This document shows positions 1 to 12,000 of a DNA stretch of 64,000 nt, piece after piece (positions within the stretch are counted from its first letter, which is position 1; the number at the start of each line of letters is the position of its first letter). The notes under the pieces were generated by a model that was not told the DNA's origin, searched no databases, and was given only the letters and a program-made list of their open reading frames with translations. The translations under genes and the position numbers were made by a program. This DNA is from Cytophagales bacterium (GTDB taxonomy: Bacteria > Bacteroidota > Bacteroidia > Cytophagales > Cyclobacteriaceae). The stretch lies in NCBI GenBank assembly GCA_033344775.1, contig JAWPMT010000001.1:434001-498000 (forward strand), written 5' to 3'.

Positions 1-1
1 C

Positions 2-1573
2 GACAGCCTCGGTGGTGACATCCGCTATCTTTACATTTTAGCAACCATTGCCTTGCTCATCCTGATCATTGCTTGTGTCAATTTTGCTAACCTCGCAACA
101 GCTCAAGCCACCAAAAGAGCTAAAGAAATAGGCGTTCGTAAAACATTTGGAGCCTACCGTCAAATGATCATTAGTCAGTTTCTGGCAGAAGCCATGGTCA
201 TGAGCCTTTTAGCTACTTTAGTTTCAGTACTGATTATCGCTTTAACTGCACCCGGATACACCCACCTTACCGGAAAGCCTGTTACCATGGAGGCCATCAT
301 TGTCCATGCACCTGTGTTGGTCATCATTACCTTAATCACTGCTTTATTGGCTGGAAGCTATCCAGCATTTTATTTGTCCAGGCTAAAATTACAATCCGCA
401 CTACGAAGTGGGTATCGTGGAAGCTCAGGGTCCTTCCTGATCCGCAAGGGCCTGGTGGTTTTTCAGTTCATCATCGGAATCTTGTTCATCATTGGTTCGT
501 TCACCACACTTAGCCAATTGCAATTCATCAAATCACAACCACTGGGATTTCAAGTCGAAAACCAGCTCGTGATTCCATTGCAATCGCAAGAGGCCATCCA
601 GGATCTGGAAAAAGTGAAACAAGCCTTCTCAAGCATTCCAGCTGTGATCAAGGTAGCAGGAACAAGTTATACTCCTGCTGAATTTGTCCTTAGCGATAAT
701 CACTACAGAACTACCCCGACACAAGAAGGTGAAGGCATCATCATCCGCCAAAACGATGTAGACTTTGGCCTGATTGAAACCCTGGGCATAGAGCTTATTG
801 CAGGTCGCACTTTTAATCCCGACTTTGCTCAGAATGACTCATCAATCTTGCTGAATGAAACAGCGGTCCGATCTCTTGGACTCACGAACGATGAGGTACT
901 GAACAGAGACATTTATACTTCCGAAGGAGAAGGCATCATTGGCTATCGGGTCATCGGCATTGTAAAAGATTTCCATGCCAATTCGTTACACAAAGCCATC
1001 GAACCTTACCTATTTGCTATGCGACCGGGTCGGGCGGCCAGCTCGCTGATCGTCACTACTGCCAATACAAATCCCGTTGAAGTAATCCAGTCACTTGAAC
1101 GATCGTGGGAGCAACTATTTCCTCAAGTACCATTTGAATTCAGCTTTCTGGACGAACAATTACAATCCAAGTATTCAAGAGATGAAAAATTTGGTCAAAT
1201 CATCATGATCTTTACCGTGATTGCCCTGGTCTTATGTTTTATGGGAATTTTCGCACTCACTTCATTTAGCATACAGCAAAATATGAAAGCAATCAGCATC
1301 AAAAAAGTGCTAGGAGCGCAAGTGGGGACACTATACATTCAGATGGTATCTCGTTTTCTTTTGCTGGTGATCCTGGCCTCCATTATTGCATTACCTATTG
1401 GACTCTTCGTAATGAATAAGTGGTTAGCCTTGTTCGCATACCGTATCGAAACAGACCTGGCTTCTGGCCTTGTCCCCGTGATGCTCATTGTGATCAGCAC
1501 CCTACTAGTGATCAGTCGGAAATTGCTTAAGGTCGCAAAGGTCAATCCTGCTACGATTCTGAGGAGCGAGTAA
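2..1573 (+). CDS. FtsX/MacB-type ABC transporter permease, 5'-truncated by window edge
   Basis: The reading frame is open to the first bases of the window, so this is the C-terminal ~520 residues of a larger permease (family members are about 800 residues). It begins inside the first FtsX domain, with a membrane segment followed by the family motif EIGVRKTFGA. It then has a second cytoplasm-proximal helix, a periplasmic MacB-like domain (roughly codons 170-390) and a C-terminal FtsX domain with three membrane helices, including a second copy of the motif as ISIKKVLGAQ. This two-FtsX layout is typical of Bacteroidota permeases that pair with a MacB-like ATPase for export or envelope remodelling; the substrate is unknown. 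The gene converges on the bile-acid-symporter-family gene with only 16 bp between stops. Confidence 0.9.
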   Translation, partial: DSLGGDIRYLYILATIALLILIIACVNFANLATAQATKRAKEIGVRKTFGAYRQMIISQFLAEAMVMSLLATLVSVLIIALTAPGYTHLTGKPVTMEAIIVHAPVLVIITLITALLAGSYPAFYLSRLKLQSALRSGYRGSSGSFLIRKGLVVFQFIIGILFIIGSFTTLSQLQFIKSQPLGFQVENQLVIPLQSQEAIQDLEKVKQAFSSIPAVIKVAGTSYTPAEFVLSDNHYRTTPTQEGEGIIIRQNDVDFGLIETLGIELIAGRTFNPDFAQNDSSILLNETAVRSLGLTNDEVLNRDIYTSEGEGIIGYRVIGIVKDFHANSLHKAIEPYLFAMRPGRAASSLIVTTANTNPVEVIQSLERSWEQLFPQVPFEFSFLDEQLQSKYSRDEKFGQIIMIFTVIALVLCFMGIFALTSFSIQQNMKAISIKKVLGAQVGTLYIQMVSRFLLLVILASIIALPIGLFVMNKWLALFAYRIETDLASGLVPVMLIVISTLLVISRKLLKVAKVNPATILRSE

Positions 1574-1589
1574 AGTATTGTTCAAATGA

Positions 1590-2861
1590 TTATTTGCCTG
1601 TTGAAGATGCAACAGGCTTTCCTCGCCACCAGGTAGCAAGTGAGGAGCCAGTGATGTTCATCAACGGACCAAATACCGAAGGAGCCAGTCCGATGGTGGC
1701 TACTTTTCCCATTTGCAAGGCAATACCAGAGGCCAGTCCTGAATTCTGCATCCCTACTTCAAAGGCGATGGTCCGACAGGAAGCTTCATCTACGCCTAAA
1801 AGTTTACAGATGCCATACCCAAGTCCGTAACCCATAAGGTTGTGGATCACACAGGCAAGGATCAACAATAAACCAATGTCAAGCAGGTTGTCCCTCCCGG
1901 CAGCAGTAATAACGGTAATGATCAGACCAATGGCAATCATAGACACTAAACTTAGGATTTTCTCCATCAAGTCCCGGTTTTGACCAAACAACTTCAAGAA
2001 AACCATACCGCTAATCACAGGGATCACAACGAACCAAACAATATCAATCAATGTGTTGGTCAGTAGAACAGCAAAAGCCATATCCTGAGTAAGCAAGGTG
2101 ATAAGACTTTTCGTAAGAATGACCAATGAAAAAGCAACCATCTGCACAAGTCGACCTTTAGTTCCTGTTTCACTAAAGGCAAAGAGATTGAAAATTAGCC
2201 CGGCAATGATCGGCAGGATCACCATGTTCATGATTCCCAACATCATGTTCCAAAAATCAACAGGCACCAGTTCACCAGCAATCAAGTGCATCAAAAAGGG
2301 AGTAAGTAAAGGCGCCAATACGGTGGCTACGGCTGTAAGTGTCACACTCAAAGCCACATTTGCTTTTGACAAAAAGGACATCACATTGGATGCAAGACCA
2401 CTGGGACTTGTTCCGACCAGCACAATACCTGCTGCAATTTCCGGAGGAAAACGGAAGAAGGAAATCAATAACAACGCCACCAGAGGCATGATGGTGAATT
2501 GACATAATACCCCTATCAATACCGCTTTTGGTGCCATGATCACCCCTCTAAAGTCCTTTAAGCTCATCTGCGATCCCATCCCAAACATGATGATCTGTAA
2601 CAAAGGAATGATCAGCCCTTTCAATTCGAAAGACCCCACACGAATAAAGAATTGTGGGTAGAACATAGCCATGCTGACAGACGCCAGGATCAGCACGGTG
2701 TAAGTAAATCCTTTCGCAAAATCACTGACTCGAATGCCAATGGCTAGCATCACAAAACCAAGGATTACAGCAATTCCTGTGAGTCCCTCCCACTGGTCAA
2801 GAATTCCAATCAGAAGTAATACGGCTCCTAAGATCAATAATGATTTTTGTAGATTCTTCAT
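1590..2861 (-). CDS. Bile acid:sodium symporter (BASS/SBF) family transporter
   Basis: A 423-residue, almost wholly hydrophobic protein with about ten to eleven predicted membrane helices. The core from about residue 85 carries the family signatures: GMGSQMSL near the first core helix and GTSPSGLASNVMSFLSKAN, matching the conserved G-x-x-P-G-G-x-x-S/N crossover region that binds sodium in ASBT homologues. A second crossover-like stretch reads EVGMQNSGLASGIA near residue 365. The first ~80 residues add two or three extra helices compared with the ~320-residue bacterial relatives. BASS carriers move organic anions such as bile acids, pantothenate or keto acids with sodium; the substrate cannot be told here. 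It stands alone, convergent with the upstream permease. Confidence 0.9.
   Translation of the reverse strand: MKNLQKSLLILGAVLLLIGILDQWEGLTGIAVILGFVMLAIGIRVSDFAKGFTYTVLILASVSMAMFYPQFFIRVGSFELKGLIIPLLQIIMFGMGSQMSLKDFRGVIMAPKAVLIGVLCQFTIMPLVALLLISFFRFPPEIAAGIVLVGTSPSGLASNVMSFLSKANVALSVTLTAVATVLAPLLTPFLMHLIAGELVPVDFWNMMLGIMNMVILPIIAGLIFNLFAFSETGTKGRLVQMVAFSLVILTKSLITLLTQDMAFAVLLTNTLIDIVWFVVIPVISGMVFLKLFGQNRDLMEKILSLVSMIAIGLIITVITAAGRDNLLDIGLLLILACVIHNLMGYGLGYGICKLLGVDEASCRTIAFEVGMQNSGLASGIALQMGKVATIGLAPSVFGPLMNITGSSLATWWRGKPVASSTGK
1596..1620 (+). terminator. Hairpin at convergent gene ends
   Basis: Perfect 8-bp arms GCCTGTTG / CAACAGGC around a 6-nt loop, followed by TTT on the + strand. It lies 22 nt after the permease stop and inside the last codons of the opposing symporter gene. 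It probably terminates the + strand transcript, although the T tract is short. Confidence 0.45.
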
Positions 2862-3036
2862 GTACCCATTAGCTCGATGATGTATTCAGCCAATAGGCAT
2901 AGGCCTCGTTTTGATCCCAAATTTTGAAAAATATCACCCTCCATTAACTTTTGGCTGAATCTTTTGATCAACTAAGTTATTAGCGTCATCGACTTGCCAG
3001 CTAATATAAGCTACTTCAAGGTAGCAGCTAAATTCC

Positions 3037-6000
3037 TCATCGGGTCATTACTGCTCGCTTCAGTATGATCAACTGATCCCTTTGACGGATACGGATCAAA
3101 TACGTTCCAGTCTGGAGGTCACTTACGTCAATAAGCATTTGATTATTTGAAGAACTGACCTCATACCTTTCACTTGTCACCAGGCGACCGGCCAGATCTA
3201 ATATCTCTATCGATACAGGTGTAGTAAAGTCATTTGTTTGAAGTTCTACCGTCATTTCCTGCTCGATCATGGGGTTAGGAAACAACTTCGCCTTGAATTG
3301 ACTTCCGTTTGGAGCATACTCCACTACTATAATATCAGAATATTCAAAAGCACCATCAAAATCAACTTGTCGCAATCGATAATACTGTACCCCCGGAATC
3401 GGGAATCGATCCTCGTAATGATAGACGTGGACTTCATCTGTCGATCCATTTCCGCTCACTTCAGCCAACACTTCGTAATTAATTCCATCTAATGATCGCT
3501 GTACTTCAAAAAAGTCATTGTTCAGCTCTGAAGCAGTACTCCATTCTAATGAAACACTATTTTGTTCGATTCCTGCCTCAAAATACAGCATTTCAACAGG
3601 CAGCGGATTCGTATCGTCTTTTGATGTAGCCAATGTTACTGGAGAAAAGGAAGTCATCGGGGATGCTGCTGTGACCGTACCCGAGGAGAAAGCTGCATTT
3701 CCTAAATCTTCCCACACCGATCCATTATAATGCGCTACCAAAAGTCGGGATGGTGCATTTACGCCACTCGACCCATCATAAAAGAGTGTTGGAATGACGT
3801 TGGTTGAGCCATTATCTCTGGTCAGGTCCCAATGCTCCAACCCACTCACACGTACAATGTCACCTGCCTTGGTAGCCGTCGCCGATGCACTGGCAGCAAA
3901 GCTGTATTGACCCGTATATTGATCTGCAACATCTCCTGATTGAGGTTGAATTCCTAACCTCGCATAGCGACTTCCTTCCCCTATAGGAAAGACAAAATCA
4001 TCATCACCTATTTTCGAAACGGCACCGGCAACAAAACTATTGCCATCATTGGAACCTCCGGTTGGGGTGGTTTCTGCAACACCATCATATCTAACCGTGG
4101 CATTATCATTAAAAGTCAAGGTACCCGTCCCAGGCACAACGATTCCGTCTTGAAAATCCAGGTGACCTGAAATACTAACGTTCGCATTTAGGGTAACATC
4201 AGCGGTACCTGCATCAGTGTTATTTACTTCCAAATTTGTAAATCCTGTAGCAGATGAACCACTTATGGTCTGAGCACTGGCACCATCAAGCGTTACTGTT
4301 GCTGGAGGTGTAAAAGTGCCATTATTGATCAAATTTCCTGAAAGACTCATGGAAGTCAGTCCAGATAAGTTCAGAGTACTTCCAACCGTGAAATCGCCAT
4401 TAAGGTCCATTGTACTTATTCCGGTTACATCTATTGCAGCTCCAGATGCGACACTGAAATTACCAGGGATATTGAGATCGGGACCATCATATTCTCCACT
4501 GGTTACAACCAGGTTTGTGAATGTCACCGTCTGCGGATCGTTATCGAAAGTATTAGTACTGGCGCCTTTGTCAATTTCTAACGTCGCAACCGTAATCGCA
4601 TCTGCTTGTGTCTCAGGATCTGTCGTGCTGGTAAAAACTACGGTACCAGAAGCTCCACTGAATGTTCCCTGATCCACATCCAATGCCCCGTCGACACGCA
4701 AAGTATTGGTTCCTAAGGTCAATGAAGTACCTGTAGCCAATGTAATTGCTCCGGAAGTCTGTGTACCTGAACCAATGGTAACGGCCGTAGAGGAAGTACT
4801 AATATTAACGGCCGCAAAGGTATTATCCCCATCAATCTGTTGCGCATCCGCTCCATTGAAAGTTACCGTTCCTGGGTTACTCAATAAGTTAGAGCTGGCC
4901 TGATTATCCCAGTTCCCTGTTACCGTAATTGTATTTGAATTAGCATCGAATGTTCCAGAAGAAGAATTGATCGATAAGTTCTCAATCACCAATGCTCCCG
5001 TCAAATCCTTCTCGCCAAAATTATCAAGCGTAAGGCTACCCGCCGAACCGAAGGTCAGGTTACCCGGAAGGTTGGCCGTTGCAGTATTGGAGAAAACAAA
5101 CGTTCCATCCGCCACATTGAAGTTACCACCACTAGAGGTAAAGCTTCCTCTCAATTCAAGGCTTAGGTCACTGGGATTCTCTAAATCGGTGTTACCTAAA
5201 GTGAGGTTTCCAAAAATAATCAGCCCAATCCCCAAGGATTTGTCATGGGAATCCTGTGTAGTACCTCCAATGGTAAGGTTGTTGTATTCCGTGAAAACGG
5301 TAGGAAGATTATAAGCCGCATCGCCAAGGTAAGATACAGTCCCGCCATTTTGGCCAAAGAAAGTTGAACCTGAACCTGTATCTACATATCCTTCCAACCC
5401 ACTGGCATCAATTTCCAGTGTTCCTGTTCCTGTGATTTCACCCAAAGAATGGCCTGATGTTCCGGCAATATCCAGCGTACCGGTCAATGTGATCGATTGT
5501 GCCGAATTGGTATTATTGTCCATGGTCATGGTATGACCAGATGAGATGGTTACTGCATTATCGGCACCAGGTACCGATCCTGCAGAAGTAGTGCCTCCAT
5601 CATCCAGCGTCCAGTTGGTTCCATCATTCCAATCGCAACCTAAAGAACAATCTACTCCGCCTCCTGCACGTGTAAAATAACGTGGGAATAGCAGGTCATT
5701 GTTCCCAGCAATCCACTCAGTATTGATCGCCGCGCTGAAGTCTATGGTCCCATTCAGGGTAGCTGAAGCACCAAACTGGTTATTTCCGGCATTTACATTG
5801 GTTACAGATGCCACCGGCTGATTCCATCCATCGTCAACACTACGCTCACTGTAGGCCGCATTATAGTCACTTTCAGAACCTTGTACATCGCTATCATCAT
5901 ATTGAAAGACCAAATCAAACGTCACAGCACCACCAATCCCGGTGATGTCCAGGTCAAAATGCCTATTGAGTGTCGTAGCTGAAGAACTAATACTTTGATC

Positions 6001-9000
6001 GGTCGATACGCCATTTACTGACCTTACCGACAGAGTACCAGTAGAAGCAATTTGATCCGTCGTACCTCCTACTGTAACTGGGGTATACTTATCAACTCCT
6101 CCATCTCGCACACCAACAGGAAACACAAGGTCCCAATCTACGTCACTGTCATCCCCATTTTTCACTACTGCAGGAGCAGTTCCAGAGCCGTCCGTTCGGA
6201 TCATTCGGGTCGCGCCAAAGTCACTGGAAGTTGTTCCTCCGGCATTTCCAGTAATAGTTGCTCCGTCGGAAATGGTCAAATCACCGGAAGAAAGAATAAT
6301 ATTTCCTTCATTCGCAAGTGACAAAGTACCATCAATCGTTACAGCGTTGTTAAAGGTGACGTCCACTCCACTTGCCTTAGCAATGGTCAAATTGTTAAAA
6401 GTAGTTGCACCTGTGATGGATTGGGCCGTAGTAGTATTGTCCAATGTCAGGGTATTATTGCCCGAGGTATAGGTTCCAGTGTTATTGAAATTCCCTGCGA
6501 GGGTTACTGTGCTTGGAACGGTAAAGGTTCCCGCATTCGAGAAGTCGCCATTGAAATCAATGGTCGTGCTACTGGTTAGAGAAGCTCCAGATGAAATAGT
6601 AGTAGTTCCCTCAACGGTTAAAGGTAGTGACGACATGCCCAGAGAGCCGTTGGTAATAGTCAAAGCCCCAGAAACTGTAAAATCAGTAACTCCGGAAGCT
6701 GTAATGGAACCACCTGACTTGTCAATAATCAGGTTGTTAAATGTTTCACTTTCTGAGCCATTACTAAAGGTGATGGATTGGGCATTAGCTCCTCCAAAAG
6801 TGAAGGTCCCCGTTCCCGGATCAAAATTGGTATTGTTCCTGGTATCCAAAGTCAGGTTTCCTTGCAACTCGACATTAAATGAAGAGGAAGCCAATTCGGT
6901 TCGCCTTCCAATATCCAAATCTCCTACGATGACAATATTACCGTCGAGTGTTTTCGAAGCAGGATCTCCTGAGGTTCGTGAAAGGTCGAGGTTGCCATAA
7001 GTAACCCCACCCAAAATGGTTTGATTTCCTCCGCTGTAGTCTACGGTTGAGGTAGCATCAAATGTATAGGAACTAAACCCTGAAGGAGCACTTCCGCTAC
7101 TGCTAACGGTCAATGTAGTACTAGCCGCCATGGTAAAAGTTCCAGTTCCGGATAAGTTAAATCCACCAGTTGTTAATGATCCTGCCGTCATATTAAAGGC
7201 TCCAGTCAGACTTACATCATTCGGGAGCGTCAATCCACCGGAATTGGTAAGTGTCAGATTATGATAATTAGTATTGGTTGGCAAAGTATAGGCCATGGTA
7301 CCACCATAGTCAAGGGTACCTCCTGAAATAAATGCGGAAGCCAAGGTGCCAAAAGTAGGTGTCGTTGCAGTAGTGTGATCAAATGCAAGTGTACCATTTC
7401 CTGAAATATCATTTAGGGTAGAAATATCATCAATCTGGCTGTTCAATGTTCCATTGATCTCCACCCCGGATGAAGCCAACCCTGTCGCAGTAGTAATAGT
7501 TACTGTATTTCCTGAACAAATGACCACAGGGTCACCTGAACCCGGCTCTATGCCAGTCACTTCATTCCTAACTCCTGCTGCACATTCATCATTGGTCCAG
7601 GGTGTAGTAGTGGTCGCGGTATTGTTCCAATCTCCGTCTCTGATGGTATAAAATACTGTAACCGGATTGAAAGCGGCATCTACACCGGCGGTGAAATCAC
7701 CGGCTATGTTGTCCGATCCCGGATCAGTAAACGTAATTACCTGCCCAGACACATTCGTGGTAGAACCTTCAGTCCAATTGAAGGTTGGAGAACCAGCATT
7801 AAGCGCATCCAGGAAATTGGTATCATCTCCACCTTCTACCACATCGGTACTAGTGGAACCATAAGTATAGGTATGCGTAGCTGTCTGTGAACCGTTGAAG
7901 CTTGAAGCAGTAACTGACCAATAGAGATTTAACGCGTTTTCTGCATCTGAAACCTGAGGATGTTGTGTGGTAATTAAGGTCACATTGGCTGTAGATCCTG
8001 CACCTCCACCAGCAGTCAGGTTAATTTGCGCTGGCAAATAGTAGTCAGTAGCATTGATTGTCGCCCCAATAGGGAATATAAAACCTGAAGTACTCGCATC
8101 TGGATAGGTGTAAGTCAATCCTACACCGGCATCCGTCCCACTAACCCGAATCATGTTCGTATTGTCCGCGCCTCCTGGCACGCTGATTCCAGCAAATGGT
8201 GTTGTTTGATTTTGGATGGAAAGCCCGTTCTCACCAAGATCATAGATCACATTGTCAGAGATGGTCAATACCCCACTGGAAGATAATGTAGTCGTGCCAC
8301 TGGTTTGTGTCACCCCGCTCGTATTGCTCAAAGTCAACGCATCGAAGGTTGGATCACCCGTGATCGTGGAACCTTGTAAGCCTATGGGAGTAGTCATGGT
8401 AATCAGATTTCCACCTTGATTCAGGGTTCCTTGGGTGTGCGTCCAATCACCGTAGATCGTTAATGCATCAGCTAAAATCAGTGATCCACTGGCTTTATTC
8501 ACGGTAATATCTCCAAATATTTCACCGTTAGTCGTCAAGGTCTGATCTCCGGTTCCGTTGAAAGTTACGGTTCCACCATCGCCACCGTCGGCTACCTGGA
8601 TGTTTCCGGAGGTGACCGTCAAATTTCCTCCTACAACTACATTAGCTTCATCATTATTACCCGCGGCTGTCTGATCTACCCTAAAGAAATCAAACCGTCC
8701 ATTATCAGCGGTATCGTCGTTAAGGTTAATTGTCAGGTTATTAGACACTTGCAAGTCCAGCACCGTCGCATCACTAGAATCTGGAGCGCCATAATCCCCT
8801 TCATAATCTCCATCTCCTACTGAGAAATTGTAGAAGGCAATGGATGAATAAGCCGATATATCGTTAGAGGTATTTGTTGTGTTGGTAATACCAGAAGTAC
8901 CTACATCATGGGCATCTTGCAATACTTTGACTGTACCACCAGTTACCGTAGCATTGGTCACGGCAGAAGTAATACTGATGGCTTTTCCATCACTTGTTTC

Positions 9001-12000
9001 AGAACGTACAATTTCCAAAATGGTATTGGTACCACTCATCGTGAATGAAGAAGCAGCATTATCTAAGACAAAATCTGCCTCAGATCGGTTTGCTACAGAA
9101 GTTACTGAACGGTTATTTGTACTGGTATTTCTCGCAATCGAGACAATTCCATCGTTAGTCAATGAAAAGGCCAAAGCTGTCGATCCATCAATGACATTTG
9201 GCCTAATAGCCCCACCGACATTCAAAACAGAACTACTCCCATCTACAGAGATAGAACCAGCAGTACCTTCATATCTTATAGAATTATCGGTTGCATTGTC
9301 AGTAACATCTCCTACGTTCAAGCTTCCACTACTGATGGTAATACCTCCACTAAGGATCAAGGTACCTGCGCCAGAAGTACTAAGACTAAAATCAGCAGAA
9401 CTGTTATTTAAAGTGAGTGCAGATGTGGCTGGAATGGATACATCACCATTATTGCTCAGCACAACAGTCGAGGCAGAACTCACAACCAGGGTGCCATTTT
9501 GAAATTCTATAGAAGACTCAGCTACTTCACTTCCCTGATCAGTGATGCTTAATGTGGTTACATCTGCTGTCAACGTAGTTGCCTGTGAACTGCCTACGTT
9601 CACGATCAAACGATCAAAGTCTGCAGATCCTGCTCCCGTAATGGATGTATTAGAAGCACTATTGAAGGTGGTGGCCACCGTACTTCCCCCAGTATTCATA
9701 TCAAAGGTTCCTGTACTCGTCAATGATCCACTAATGGTAAGATTATGACTGGCTGTTCCTGAATTTGCTACATTGAACGTACCAGCTACGGACAGGTCAC
9801 CAGAAAAGGCAACTGTTCGATTATTGGTTGATCCAAAGCTTAGTACATCACCAGATGCTATTGTGACATTGCCGGTCACTGAGAGGTTACCATTGTTATC
9901 GTCACTGATATTGACTGTAGTTCCGAATCCTCCCGAAACATCAAAGGTGCCTGTTATGGTCAAATCTTCATTAGGTAATGTCTTCGTGTTTGCTGAAGCA
10001 CTCGTGCTGGAAATTACCAGATTATTGTAACTACCACCAGCCGTAGGGATCAAATATCCTCCATTACCACTGTACTCCACCGTACCACCGGAAGCGCCCA
10101 GAAAGGAGGACCAGTCCGCGCCGTTTTCACTTGGAAAAGTAGGCGCATCCGTATCTCCGGAAACAATTCGTAAAGTTCCTGTACCCGAAACAGTCCCGAA
10201 GGAATGACCTGTCGTAGGTGTTCCTCCATTTTCCCCAATGATCATTACACCATCAGATTCAATAGTAATTGAGCCTGCACTTTGTCCATCTGCATCTATG
10301 GTCACATCATCACCTTTGATAATTACTGGTGAATTCGTTCCCGGCGTACGATTGATAGGTGTCGACCCTCCATCCGTATTGGTCCAATGTGCGCCATTGT
10401 TCCAATCATGATCCGAAACGCCTGAGATCAGATAGAATGTGGTAATTACACCAGCAAATTCGTCTTCTTCTCCAGCAGTAAAATGGCCATCGGTGAACTC
10501 CACTCCTTTTAAGGTGGCTTCATTACTGGCTGCGTTCACTCCGTCAGTGCCATCGGTTGTTTCATCAGAAGTGGTCCACTCAGGATTACTCACATCATAT
10601 CTGGCAGAAATGTAGCTACTCTCCACACCTCTGATGTCACTATCATCATAGTTGTATGTAAAGTCTGCATTGGTGTCACTAAAATTCCCACCATCATTCA
10701 CCAACCAATAGAAATCTATATCCAGGGTATTGCTTCCATCAAGTGTAAACTGTGATCCGCCGGTCACCGGTACTACGGTTAGTGCGCCAAAAGAACTTCC
10801 CGAATTCAACGCCATTTGAAAGGGCTTATAGGCGGTACCGATCCCGATCGGATAGGTTTTGGAATCTGTACTGGACGTAAATGTCTGGACCATTCCTCCT
10901 GAGGAAGAAGCCCCATCAAAGGCCACAAAAGTTGTTGAACCGCCTCCGGTAATGGTAGCTCCTGAAGCTAGTGTAAATGTTCCCGATCCTACATTAAGAA
11001 TACCTTCTGTCAGGGTCAATGATCCGGTGATATTAAAACTCAGATCTCCAGAAGCTCCATTGGCATCGTTCATGATCAAATTTGAAAGTGTAGCGGTGCC
11101 AGTTGATGTGATCGAGTGGCTTGATGCACCACCTGTTAATGCAATGGATCCTGTACCTGTATAACTGCCATTTGCCACCAAATTACCTGCCACTGTATGA
11201 GCAAGACTTGCATCCGTTAGGATTCCGGAGTTGATTGAAAGATCGTCGATAGCCAGGGCAGTATTACTAATGGTCAGCGTTTGTCCCCCATCCATATCCA
11301 CTGCTAAACTCTTGGTTCCCGAACCACTCCATTCCGTATCTATGCCAGGATCGGTAGAACGACTTGTTCCTGTGTACCTCACGGTATAAGTATTGGCTCC
11401 CTGTAACGTACCTGTAAGCGTTCCAGCTGATTTAGAAATGACCGAATTGGCATTCATGGTCAGATTTGTACCTGCAGCCAGAGTGCCATTGGTCAAAAAG
11501 ACCGTGTCCTGAGTCGCCCCAGCTCCTGCCAAATTGACCGTGCCACTACCAGAAACAGTCAGACTTCCGAATGCAGCGTTAGTAGGTACATGTCCATTGG
11601 AAATGGTTGCGCTGCCATTGTAATCGACATATGATCCCGAGGCCATTGAATAGGTACCGAATGCATCCGATGTATGACCTGGAAAGTCTGTATCTAGTTT
11701 TAAGACGCCACCTGAACCAATGGTGAACGTCCCATCAGTGCCATCATCGTCAAAATTATTGGTACCCATATTCAGGATACCTTGTGTGATGGTAACATCT
11801 CCAACCACATAAGAATTGCCCGAATTGATAAAGTTAACTTCCCTGTTACCAGGATCGTTGATCACCCAATTCCCGTAGTTGGTATGTCCTGTATTAATGC
11901 TTAAATCAAACCCATCAGCACTTGATGAGGTGGATGTACCATCGCCAAAACCCCAGGTGACATTGGAAAAGTCAATGGCATCGCTACCTAGGCCGTCAAA

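Noticed and set aside
8879-9502. 207-codon + strand frame (and about 15 others) opposite the giant secreted protein gene
   Set aside because: Low-complexity Val/Pro/Ser/Thr translation mirrors the repeat composition of the minus-strand gene, which has a signal peptide and sorting domain.
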